This document shows, piece by piece, positions 45,375 through 53,444 of a stretch of 64,000 bases of DNA. Made by a program: the position numbers and the translations under genes. Under the pieces are notes generated by a model, which was given only the letters and a program-made list of their open reading frames with translations, ran no database searches and had not been told where the DNA came from. Every line of letters begins with the position of its first letter. Position 1 is the first letter of the stretch. The stretch lies in assembly GCA_910574285.1 (NCBI GenBank), contig CAJTAL010000003.1, forward strand, positions 62,001 to 126,000, read 5' to 3'. The DNA is from Lachnospiraceae bacterium. Its GTDB lineage: Bacteria > Bacillota > Clostridia > Lachnospirales > Lachnospiraceae.

Positions 45375-46748
45375 TTAGTTTTTAAAGAGGCTGTCTATTA
45401 CAGCTTTTTCTTCGTCGGTGTCTCGATAGGTACTGTTCTCAAAGCATTTGTTGATCTCATCGGCCGCTTCGTCAAGCGCTTCTGATACGGGTTTCTGGTT
45501 GGCATAGATAATGTCCATGTACTTGGAGTAGATATTGGCGAGATCGGCGTACTCCGGCGGGTCCTGGCTTCTGCGCCATTCGTTCTTATTGTATACGTCA
45601 TACATACATTCATAGTTGTCGATGATCCCGTCTGTTGCGCAGATATCTTCGCCCCAGGTGGGGTTAGCCGGAAGGGAACCTGTCTTCATAAATACTTCTG
45701 AATAAGTCTGGCCTGCGGTCCAGAGAGCGACCTTCATGGCTTCCTCGGGATGTTTCGTGCTGTTCAGGACAACGAAACCGCAGCTTCCGGCGCAGGTATT
45801 GTGGCCGCCTTCGCCCTTTGGCATGGTCTGTACGAAGATCTTGTCGTCCAGATCGCTTGCGTTGTAATCGTCGGATACCCATCTTCCCCAGAACCCCATG
45901 GCTGTCTTGCCCTGCACGATTAATTCCGTATCCGTGATGGTATCGCTTGGCTGCGGCGCATAGCCGTATTTCCAGATGGAGTCCTGAAGGAACTGAAATA
46001 CCTTATTACACTGAGGAGAATTGATGGCTGCTTCTGACCAGTCGTCGTTCAGCGGAGCGCCGTTCTCCGAATATAACAATCCCTGCAGACAGAAGAAGTT
46101 GGTCGGCACGCCGAAGGGGAATGCGTCTACGCCGGAGTTCTTAAGCTGCTCACATATATCCTTGAAATCATCCCAGGTCCAGTCCGCGTCCGGCAGCGGA
46201 ATGTTGGCTTCTTCGAAGATATCCTTCCGAATATGGACGACGACAGAGTTGGCTTCGTAAGGAACGCCGTAGGTATTCCCGTCAACAACGAAGATGTCTT
46301 TCAGTTCGTCGGCAATGGCGTCCATGTGGATGGCTTCGGTCTCTTCCGGATGTGCCTCCAGATAATCATTCATAGGCAGCCCAAGGTCGTTCATTGCCAT
46401 GAAAGCAACGCCCTCCAGCCCTAAAGCACAGATATCCGGCGCATTTCCGCTTGCGATCATGGTCTGGATCTTCATAAGATATCCGTTCCAGTTCGAACCA
46501 TAAGAATCACTGGTGATATATTGGAATTCTGGTATGATGTTGGGGTTTTCTTTGGTAAATTCATCAAATACTTTCTTCTGGGATTCGGTCATATCAGCGC
46601 CGTCGGAAAAAAGCGCTACTTTTATGTGTACGGGTTCATCCTTTGAGGAAGCGCTGCTGCTGCCGCTGTCTTTCTCGCCTTGTCCGCACGCTGCCAGTCC
46701 GATTGTCATTGCTGTACAGAGTAATGCCGCGATAATCTTTTTCTTCAT
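45375..46748 (-). CDS. ABC transporter sugar-binding lipoprotein
   Basis: 457 residues with a lipoprotein signal: MKKK, hydrophobic stretch, lipobox LAAC with Cys21, then a Gly/Ser-rich linker. The mature protein is a family 1 extracellular solute-binding protein (ASGNAPDICALGLEGVAFMA; GKTAMGFWGRWVSDDYN). It delivers an oligosaccharide to the MalF/MalG-like permease pair. First gene of the LacI-linked cluster; GGAGG 6 bases before the ATG. Confidence 0.93.
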   Translation of the reverse strand: MKKKIIAALLCTAMTIGLAACGQGEKDSGSSSASSKDEPVHIKVALFSDGADMTESQKKVFDEFTKENPNIIPEFQYITSDSYGSNWNGYLMKIQTMIASGNAPDICALGLEGVAFMAMNDLGLPMNDYLEAHPEETEAIHMDAIADELKDIFVVDGNTYGVPYEANSVVVHIRKDIFEEANIPLPDADWTWDDFKDICEQLKNSGVDAFPFGVPTNFFCLQGLLYSENGAPLNDDWSEAAINSPQCNKVFQFLQDSIWKYGYAPQPSDTITDTELIVQGKTAMGFWGRWVSDDYNASDLDDKIFVQTMPKGEGGHNTCAGSCGFVVLNSTKHPEEAMKVALWTAGQTYSEVFMKTGSLPANPTWGEDICATDGIIDNYECMYDVYNKNEWRRSQDPPEYADLANIYSKYMDIIYANQKPVSEALDEAADEINKCFENSTYRDTDEEKAVIDSLFKN

Positions 46749-46775
46749 CTTTAACCTCCGATTCTTGCGTGAATG

Positions 46776-46787
46776 GTAAATATTTAC
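46776..46787 (-). promoter_or_regulatory. Palindrome in the leader of the sugar ABC operon
   Basis: GTAAATATTTAC is a perfect 12-bp palindrome 28 bases before the binding-protein start codon. It could be an operator half-pair for the LacI-type protein, but lacks the central CG typical of that family. Confidence 0.3.
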
Positions 46788-46902
46788 TAAAAATTAATCT
46801 GCTGTTAAAAGTGTAAAGGTTAATTTTGTCTTTTTGCATTTGTGAAAATGCCGGTGAAATACATGTAATCACTATTTTTGTTTGGCCATTTTTGATAAAA
46901 CA

Positions 46903-46931
46903 AATATAACACCTATTAAATGTTATGTCAA
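46903..46931 (-). promoter_or_regulatory. Promoter of the sugar ABC/hydrolase operon
   Basis: Minus strand TTGACA (complement 46926-46931), 17-base spacer, TATATT (46903-46908). The transcript would carry a leader of about 145 bases. It is divergent from the proS promoter at 47000. Confidence 0.8.
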
Positions 46932-46999
46932 TAAAAAGGTTAAAATTTATGTTTATTTTTACAATAAATTTTATATAAATTTTTACCAAAATTTTACCC

Positions 47000-47028
47000 T
47001 TGACAAAATAGGGACAATCCATTAGAAT
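47000..47028 (+). promoter_or_regulatory. proS: Promoter of the proS T-box transcript
   Basis: TTGACA (47000-47005), 17-base spacer, TAGAAT (47023-47028). Transcription would begin near 47035, immediately before the T-box leader. Confidence 0.85.
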
Positions 47029-47034
47029 AACGGT

Positions 47035-47305
47035 TAATTGAATACCCGCCGGCAATGCCGTATCATATATGATATTAGTTGCAGAAAGCGGGTTTTGGCT
47101 GTGAAGAGGAATAGTAATTACAGAGGCAGTTCCCCAGAGAGAGGATTCACCGGCTGAAAGATCCTTGTCCTGATATGTAATGAACCTACCTTGGAGCCGC
47201 TGTGTGAAAATGCAGCGTGATGCCAGCGTTAATGGCAATAAGAGAGAACTGCGGAAGGGCCGCAGTTAACTAGGGTGGTACCGCCGAGCTTTTCGGTCCC
47301 TTTTA
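47035..47305 (+). promoter_or_regulatory. T-box riboswitch, proline specific
   Basis: The conserved T-box sequence AGGGTGGTACCGCC is at 47272-47285 and is followed by a terminator (CCG...CGG, GGG...CCC) with TTTT at 47301-47304. In Stem I, TAGTAATTAC, AGAGAG and the segment GAA-CCT-ACCTTGGAG are readable; the specifier CCT at 47185-47187 is a proline codon. Uncharged tRNA-Pro should therefore pair here and allow read-through into proS. An extra hairpin (ACCCGC / GCGGGT, about 47043-47095) precedes Stem I. Confidence 0.93.
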
Positions 47306-47612
47306 TTGTGATGGGAGTTGAAAGCGCGGTGTTTTTTTGTCGTATAGGGAATTGTTTCCTTAAATATGATAGAAAAGTATGCCGCAAGCGACCGCGCTCG
47401 GCGCGAGAAAATGCTGAGGCACATTCTTTATTCTGCGCAAAGAGACTTCCGACAGACAGATGTACTCCTCTGGCACAGACATGTGCGGTTATCCCTGCCG
47501 GTAACAAGACAGACGGCTGCAGCCGGGATAAACCATGGGGATAGTATGAAAAGGAGTGCAGACAATATCGTGGGGCAAGGGCCCTGCCGGAAAAGAAAAG
47601 GAGAAGAGAAAC
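47306..47612 (+). other. Untranslated stretch between T-box and proS
   Basis: About 300 bases without a supported gene. The proS frame is open from 47556, but the residues before the start at 47613 are unlike the family. Small GC-rich inverted segments occur (for example near 47395), yet no recognised element. Confidence 0.5.
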
Positions 47613-49052
47613 ATGGCAAAGGAAAAGTTGGTAAAAAATATCACATCACGGGATGAGAATTTTGCTCAGTGGTATACGGATGTGGTACGAGAGGCAGAGT
47701 TGTGTGATTATTCCAGCGTAAAGGGATGTCTTAACTATCTTCCGAACGGATATGCGATCTGGGAGCTGATCCAGGCGGATCTTGACAGAAGATTTAAGGA
47801 GACCGGTGTAGAGAACGTATCTCTCCCGTTATTGATTCCGGAGTCCCTTCTTGAGAAGGAAGCAGAGCATGTAGACGGTTTCGCGCCGGAAGTGGCATGG
47901 GTTACCCATGGCGGTATGGAGAGGCTTCAGGAGAGGCTGTGTATCCGTCCTACGTCAGAGACATTATTCTGCGATCTGTGGGCAAGGACTGTTAAGTCTT
48001 ACAGAGATCTTCCGAAGGTATGGAACCAGTGGAATTCCGTTCTGCGCTGGGAGAAGACGACGAGGCCGTTCCTGCGTTCCAGAGAATTCCTGTGGCAGGA
48101 AGGACATACCATCCATGCGACTTATGAGGAAGCAGAGGAGCGTACGATCCAGATGCTTCATGTGTATGAGGATTGTTACAAAGAGACACTGGCGATTCCG
48201 TTCGTATCCGGAAGAAAGGCAGAGCACGAGAAATTTGCCGGAGCGCAGGATACTTATACGATCGAGGCGCTGATGCATGACGGTAAGGCTTTGCAGTCTG
48301 CGACCAGCCATTTCTTCGGAAGCGGATTCCCGGATGCGTTTGATATCAAATATGTAGATAAGAATAATGAGCTGCACAGTGTATACGAGACTTCATGGGG
48401 ATGGTCCACCAGAAGTATCGGCGCTCTGATCATGGTTCACGGTGATGACGACGGACTGGTACTGCCTCCGCATGTAGCGCCGGTTGAATGCCGCGTGATT
48501 CCGATTGCCCAGCATAAAGAGGGCGTTCTTGACAAAGCTTATGCGCTTCTTGACGAGCTTAAGAAAGCCGGATACAGAGTGAAGATTGATGATTCCGAGA
48601 AGAGCCCGGGATGGAAGTTCTCCGAGCAGGAGATGCTTGGTATCCCGACCCGTATCGAGATCGGACCAAAGGATCTGGAGAAGAATCAGGTAATCGTAGT
48701 GCGCCGTGATACCCGCGAGAAGATGGTGGTTTCTATGGATGAGATCGCAGTGAAGCTTCGTGAGATCTTAGAGACCATGCAGCAGGATATGTATGACAGA
48801 GCCAGCGAGTTCCTGAACAGCCACATCGACACGGCGGTTACGATGGATGAGATGACGGAGAAGTTCAAGGCGAACCGCGGCTTCGTGAAAGCATGCTGGT
48901 GCGGAGATCCGGAGTGTGAAGGCGAAGTGAAGTATGTGACAGGCGGAGCTGCAACCAGATGTCTGATCGAGGATGAAGAGATGATCTCGGATAAGTGTAT
49001 CTGGTGTGGAAAACCGGCGAAGCATATGGCATATTGGGGCAAGTCTTATTAG
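47613..49052 (+). CDS. proS: Prolyl-tRNA synthetase (short, archaeal/eukaryote-like type)
   Basis: 479 residues from ATG 47613, which has AAGGAG 9 bases upstream. Class II core: motif 2 in RPTSETLFCDLWARTVKSYRDLPKVWNQWNSVLRWE, then RSREFLWQEGHTIHAT. The editing INS domain of the long bacterial enzyme is absent and the C-terminal domain holds a Cys zinc site (CWCGDPECEG ... CIWCGKP), both marks of the short ProRS type. It charges tRNA-Pro and is controlled by the T-box above. A terminator follows. Confidence 0.96.
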   Translation: MAKEKLVKNITSRDENFAQWYTDVVREAELCDYSSVKGCLNYLPNGYAIWELIQADLDRRFKETGVENVSLPLLIPESLLEKEAEHVDGFAPEVAWVTHGGMERLQERLCIRPTSETLFCDLWARTVKSYRDLPKVWNQWNSVLRWEKTTRPFLRSREFLWQEGHTIHATYEEAEERTIQMLHVYEDCYKETLAIPFVSGRKAEHEKFAGAQDTYTIEALMHDGKALQSATSHFFGSGFPDAFDIKYVDKNNELHSVYETSWGWSTRSIGALIMVHGDDDGLVLPPHVAPVECRVIPIAQHKEGVLDKAYALLDELKKAGYRVKIDDSEKSPGWKFSEQEMLGIPTRIEIGPKDLEKNQVIVVRRDTREKMVVSMDEIAVKLREILETMQQDMYDRASEFLNSHIDTAVTMDEMTEKFKANRGFVKACWCGDPECEGEVKYVTGGAATRCLIEDEEMISDKCIWCGKPAKHMAYWGKSY

Positions 49053-49072
49053 AAAATAATATATATTTATGG

Positions 49073-49117
49073 GGCTGCCGCAAAATAGAATCTTTCTGTT
49101 TTGCGGCAGCCTCTTTT
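49073..49117 (+). terminator. Terminator after proS
   Basis: Perfect 13-bp stem GGCTGCCGCAAAA (49073-49085) / TTTTGCGGCAGCC (49099-49111), then TCTTTT. It may also serve the convergent AraC-type gene. Confidence 0.9.
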
Positions 49118-49130
49118 CTTCCTGTCTTCT

Positions 49131-49952
49131 CTAATTCAAGGTCCGGCGGTATGTGCTTGGGAGCATTCCATATCTTTTTTTGAATATCTTTGAGAATGCT
49201 TTCGTGTTTGGAAATCCATTACTATAAGCGATCTCGCCGATAGGGGCCTGAGACTCTGTCAGGTCCTTTACCGCATGTTCAAGGCGGATGTCGTCCAGAC
49301 AGGTTTTGTAATTGGTCTTTGCGTATTTTCGGAACATTCTTGACAGATAGGTCGGTGAATAGCCGAATGTCTCTGCCAGGCTTTCCAGTGAGATGTCTTT
49401 TTGATAGTTTTCTTTCATATAGGAAGTAATTAACGAAAGCCTGTCCAGCTTCCGGTGTTTTCGTATCAATTCTACATTTACGTTGGTTTCCCGGTATTTT
49501 GTTACAAGAATATAGAGCAGCATAAAGAATTGGCTCTGTACCTTAAGTTCGTAGCCGCATTGCTTCTCGTTATATCTGTGGAACATATCCTGGATGAGCC
49601 GCATTACCTCTTCGTCATAAATCCGGGAAGTGTGAGAAAAATAGATGAATTTTTCGTCTGTATAATATTTTTCAAACGTGGAAAGGGGGATCTGCAGCAC
49701 CACCGTCCGATTTGGCTTTGGCGAGAAGACGGAATGTATCTCGTTGGAATTCACCAGCATGAATTCCCCCGGAACAAGGGGATGGCGGTCTTCTTCGACA
49801 AAGAATTCAAGCCCGCCCTCGAAGAGGGCAAAGATCTCGATGGATCTGTGCCAGTGCTTCTCCCGTATATAACCGCCGTCTTTTCCCTCGAACAGAAACA
49901 TCTTGAATGGTATGTCGTAATTGGGGACGATAATCTCATGTGAATATGGCAT
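49131..49952 (-). CDS. AraC-family transcriptional regulator
   Basis: 273 residues. N-terminal cupin ligand domain (HWHRSIEIFALFEGGLEFFVEE, then LVPGEFMLVNSNEIHSVF) and C-terminal AraC HTH pair (SLESLAETFGYSPTYLSRMFRKY; GEIAYSNGFPNTKAFSKIFKKRYG). It is encoded 33 bases after the PfkB kinase gene on the same strand, and this pair is divergent from the arabinofuranosidase genes, so it likely activates the arabinose cluster. Confidence 0.92.
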   Translation of the reverse strand: MPYSHEIIVPNYDIPFKMFLFEGKDGGYIREKHWHRSIEIFALFEGGLEFFVEEDRHPLVPGEFMLVNSNEIHSVFSPKPNRTVVLQIPLSTFEKYYTDEKFIYFSHTSRIYDEEVMRLIQDMFHRYNEKQCGYELKVQSQFFMLLYILVTKYRETNVNVELIRKHRKLDRLSLITSYMKENYQKDISLESLAETFGYSPTYLSRMFRKYAKTNYKTCLDDIRLEHAVKDLTESQAPIGEIAYSNGFPNTKAFSKIFKKRYGMLPSTYRRTLN

Positions 49953-49985
49953 GGTATGCTTCCTTTTAATCTTTTATATCATCTT

Positions 49986-50903
49986 TTATATATGCGGTAT
50001 CCATTCGGATGCGCCTGTGACGCTGACTGCCTTTGCGCCGCATTCGTTGGCATATTCCGCGCATTCTCTCAGAGGGCGTCCTTCTGACAGTGCGAAGATG
50101 AAACCGGCGGCGAAGCTGTCTCCTGCGCCTGTCGTATCGATACATGTCACGTCCGGTCTGGCGGGCAGCATATAAGTCTCGTCATGGTTCATCACCAGGC
50201 ACCCTTTTGCACCGCACTTGACGATCACATTCCGGATGCCTGTCCGAAGGAGAACTTCGGCCGCTTCTACCGCAGAGTTTTTCCCGGTAAGCAGCATAGC
50301 TTCTTCATCATTGGGCAGCAGATAATCGATATAGGAGAATGCGTCCGCCATCTCATCAACCGTCTCGTGATTCTTGCATTTGGTCATGTCCGCGCATACG
50401 ATCTTACCCTGCTTTTTGGCACAGGCAAAGATACGGCGCAGTTCCTCGGCCCTGATCCGGGGAAATACGAAGATGCTGGCAAAACAGACGATCTTCGCAC
50501 TCTTTGGGAAAGGCATATGGATATCGTTAAGGCATAGCCGTCTCAGGCTCCCTCTTTCGTTGGTAAGGAAACTCCGCTTTCCGTCTGTCTGTACGAGTAC
50601 GATGTTGATGCCCGTTGTCAGATCATCCCGCAGACAGTCATCGGGAAGCAGGATGCCCTCTCTCTTACAGTGTCCGAGAAGATACTGACCCGCCGGATCA
50701 CTGCCGATCACCGTTTCTAATAGAACTCTCTTGCCCATGCGCGAGAGTACCGTAGATTCGTTCAGTGCGTCGGCGCCTGTAGACATGCGGATGTCCTCTG
50801 CCGGATAGGAGCCGGTCCGAAATACGTCCTCACTTGCCGGACGGACAAGTATGTCCACGATTGCTGCTCCGATTATGACGATTTCCGCTTCTTGCATGTC
50901 CAT
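49986..50903 (-). CDS. PfkB/ribokinase-family carbohydrate kinase
   Basis: 305 residues. The PfkB C-terminal signature is present in CIDTTGAGDSFAAGFIFAL, where the Asp of GAGDS is the catalytic base; the N-terminal Gly-rich sugar-binding part reads STGADALNESTVLSRMG. It phosphorylates a sugar or nucleoside. Substrate unknown; the arabinose neighbourhood hints at a pentose, but PfkB substrate choice cannot be read from these motifs. Confidence 0.9.
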   Translation of the reverse strand: MDMQEAEIVIIGAAIVDILVRPASEDVFRTGSYPAEDIRMSTGADALNESTVLSRMGKRVLLETVIGSDPAGQYLLGHCKREGILLPDDCLRDDLTTGINIVLVQTDGKRSFLTNERGSLRRLCLNDIHMPFPKSAKIVCFASIFVFPRIRAEELRRIFACAKKQGKIVCADMTKCKNHETVDEMADAFSYIDYLLPNDEEAMLLTGKNSAVEAAEVLLRTGIRNVIVKCGAKGCLVMNHDETYMLPARPDVTCIDTTGAGDSFAAGFIFALSEGRPLRECAEYANECGAKAVSVTGASEWIPHI

Positions 50904-51162
50904 ATCCCCGCTTTCTTTATATTAATATTTCTGATATTTATTTCCTTTTTCTTTGTCGTGTTATATCTTGAAAATTTGGTATTTGTTTCTGTTGTTCTTT
51001 ATCATATCATGTATCCGTGAGGATATAAAGCGCCGGGGATAAAAAAGGACAAGAAAGTGCCATAAAAAGGCTAATTATTGCGTTGTATACCATATAAAAA
51101 GTTGATAAAATGACCTTAATGAGTTTTCGGACAAGGGAAGAAAGGAGAGGAAGAATAAAGAT
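50904..51162. promoter_or_regulatory. Divergent control region between pfkB-type and arabinose genes
   Basis: 259 bases, AT-rich. Weak promoter-like pairs exist on both strands (for example TAAAAT at 51106-51111 on plus), but none is close to consensus, which fits activator-dependent transcription. No clear palindromic operator was found. Confidence 0.35.
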
Positions 51163-51783
51163 ATGAAGATTCAAAATATAACGGACGCTTCGTTCGGCGT
51201 CTATGGAAAGGTTCTGACGGGATATGATTTTACGGAATTGCTGGAGGTAATGGGACATATGCCTTGCCCGGCGGATGATGTGATCTATGTGCCCGGAGCG
51301 GATGAACTGGAGCGACTCCCGGCGGCAAGAGAACTGAAAGAGCGGGCGTATGGCGGGCTTCCGATTCAGGCCGGGTATTGTAACGGGAATAATAAGAAGC
51401 TTAACGCCGTGGAATATCACCGTTCATCGGAGATAGACATTGCTCAGACGGACTTAATCCTTCTGCTTGGGAGGCAGCAGGATATTGAGGCGGACTTTAC
51501 TTATGATACGGCGAAGATAGAGGCGTTCTATATGCCTGCGGGTACGGCTGTGGAATTATACGCGACGACTCTGCATTATGCACCGTGTACTGCCGGAGGG
51601 GATGGATTCCGGTGCGCGATCATCTTGCCGGCGGGTACGAATCTGGAACTTGACTTTGCACTGCCGGCAGAAGGTGAGGACAGGCTGATTACGGCAAAGA
51701 ATAAATGGCTGATCGCCCACGAAGAGGCGAAGATTGCCGGAGCGTTCTGCGGATTGAAGGGCGAGAATATTACTTTGGCATAA
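51163..51783 (+). CDS. DUF4867-like cupin protein of the arabinose cluster
   Basis: 206 residues, no signal peptide or membrane segment. The text reads as a beta-rich cupin-like protein (VEYHRSSEIDIAQTDLILLLG, AFYMPAGTAVELYATTLHYAPC, PAGTNLELDF) and I associate it with the DUF4867 family. The YHRSSE and HYAPC parts could hold metal ligands. It may be a sugar isomerase, epimerase or mutarotase-like helper for pentose use, but no activity is established. AAAGGAGAGG precedes ATG 51163; the GH51 gene follows after 53 bases. Confidence 0.72.
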   Translation: MKIQNITDASFGVYGKVLTGYDFTELLEVMGHMPCPADDVIYVPGADELERLPAARELKERAYGGLPIQAGYCNGNNKKLNAVEYHRSSEIDIAQTDLILLLGRQQDIEADFTYDTAKIEAFYMPAGTAVELYATTLHYAPCTAGGDGFRCAIILPAGTNLELDFALPAEGEDRLITAKNKWLIAHEEAKIAGAFCGLKGENITLA

Positions 51784-51836
51784 AGAGTATAAGAACACGG
51801 AAAATCAGAGGCATTAGAAAGAGAGGTGACAGATGT

Positions 51837-53342
51837 ATGAAATTATACGTGCTCAAAGAGCGGGAACTGGGGAAGAGAGATCCGATGATATACGGACATT
51901 TTATCGAACATTTCCACCGGCAGATCTACGGCGGGGTATATGATCCGGGAAATGAGCTGTCTGATGAGGACGGGTTCCGGACAGACGTACTGGATGCGAT
52001 GAGAAAGATCAAAGTCCCAATCCTTCGGTGGCCGGGGGGATGCTTTGTGTCGTCATACCACTGGAAAAATGCCGTGGGCAGCAACAGAAAGCCCATGTTC
52101 GATAAGGCGTGGCGCGTGGAAGATCCGAATACATTCGGGACGGACGAATATATAAAGATGTGCAGAAAGATCGGGTGCGAGCCCTATATCTGTACGAATG
52201 CCGGAACAGGTACGGCGGAAGAGATGAGCGACTGGGCAGAGTACTGCAACCTGCCGAACGAAGGAGAATTTGCAAAATGGCGGATTGAGAATGGTTATGA
52301 GGAGCCGCACAAGGTAAGATACTGGAGTATCGGAAACGAGAATTACGGCTTCTGGGAGATCGGCGCCAAGACGGCGGAAGAATGGGGACATCTGGTAGCC
52401 GAGGCCTCCAAGATGATCAAGCATGTAGATCCGACGACAGAGCTTACGGCCGCGGCGTTGGCGGATATCAACTGGAATATCCACCTGCTTGAGAACAGCG
52501 GACAGTTCCTTGACTGGATCTCGATCCATGAATACTGGGACGCAATCCATAATGATAATAACTATGCGGATTATGAACAGGTCATGGCTTATACGGCGAA
52601 TCTGAATACGTCGATAGAGAAGGTGCGGGGACTCCTTACGGCGATGCAGCTTGACAAGAAGATCCGGATCGCGTTTGACGAATGGAATCTAAGAGGATGG
52701 TATCATCCGAATGTACATACGATCCGTCAGGGAGTGACCAAAGAAGAGTACTTATATCCAAGGGATGAGAATGACGACAACACGAAGTATACGATGGCAG
52801 ACGCCGTGTTCACCGCATGTTTCCTGAATACCTGCAACCGGAACTGCGATATCGTGGGGATGGCTAATTTTGCCCCGATCGTGAACACCCGCGGATGCAT
52901 TTATACATACCCGGAGGGGATTGTCTTAAGGAGTACCTACCATGTATTCGACCTGTATGTGAATTATCTGGGCGATGTCGTACTGGACAGCTTCAGTCCG
53001 GATTCGCCGCTCATGACGGTAAAGAACAAAGCGGGGGAGGAGGTCACGGTGGAACAGTTGGATATCGTGGCGACGTCTTTCTCAGATAAAGAAGGGTACG
53101 CGGTCGCGGTTGTGAATAAGAGCGGCAGTGAAGAAGCGAGATTCTCCCTGGATCTGTGCGGAGAGGGAGAAGTGATCCGGTATTATATCAGCGGGAACAG
53201 TACGGAGAGCTATAATGACGTGGATCACACGGAAGTAACGATCCGAACCGAGAAATTGGGAATCTTCAAGCGCGGAATGGAGATAACGGCAGGGCCTCAT
53301 TCTGTGAATATCATTCGGATCGGGGCGGGAGATAATCCATAG
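51837..53342 (+). CDS. Alpha-L-arabinofuranosidase, GH51
   Basis: 501 residues from ATG 51837 (AGAGAGGTG upstream); the longer open frame to 51705 overlaps the previous gene and is unlikely. GH51 hallmarks: FIEHFHRQIYGGVYDPGN near the N terminus, acid/base Glu168 in SIGNENYG and nucleophile Glu282 in AFDEWNLRGWYH, then a C-terminal beta domain. No signal peptide: it acts on imported arabino-oligosaccharides, releasing L-arabinose. Confidence 0.95.
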   Translation: MKLYVLKERELGKRDPMIYGHFIEHFHRQIYGGVYDPGNELSDEDGFRTDVLDAMRKIKVPILRWPGGCFVSSYHWKNAVGSNRKPMFDKAWRVEDPNTFGTDEYIKMCRKIGCEPYICTNAGTGTAEEMSDWAEYCNLPNEGEFAKWRIENGYEEPHKVRYWSIGNENYGFWEIGAKTAEEWGHLVAEASKMIKHVDPTTELTAAALADINWNIHLLENSGQFLDWISIHEYWDAIHNDNNYADYEQVMAYTANLNTSIEKVRGLLTAMQLDKKIRIAFDEWNLRGWYHPNVHTIRQGVTKEEYLYPRDENDDNTKYTMADAVFTACFLNTCNRNCDIVGMANFAPIVNTRGCIYTYPEGIVLRSTYHVFDLYVNYLGDVVLDSFSPDSPLMTVKNKAGEEVTVEQLDIVATSFSDKEGYAVAVVNKSGSEEARFSLDLCGEGEVIRYYISGNSTESYNDVDHTEVTIRTEKLGIFKRGMEITAGPHSVNIIRIGAGDNP

Positions 53343-53444
53343 TATAATCTATGGTATAATCCATAGTATTGATTCAAAAATAGTGCGAAGAAGACGCAAA
53401 AGGTATATAATGTTAATTATATAAATAGAAGGAGGAACAACATT

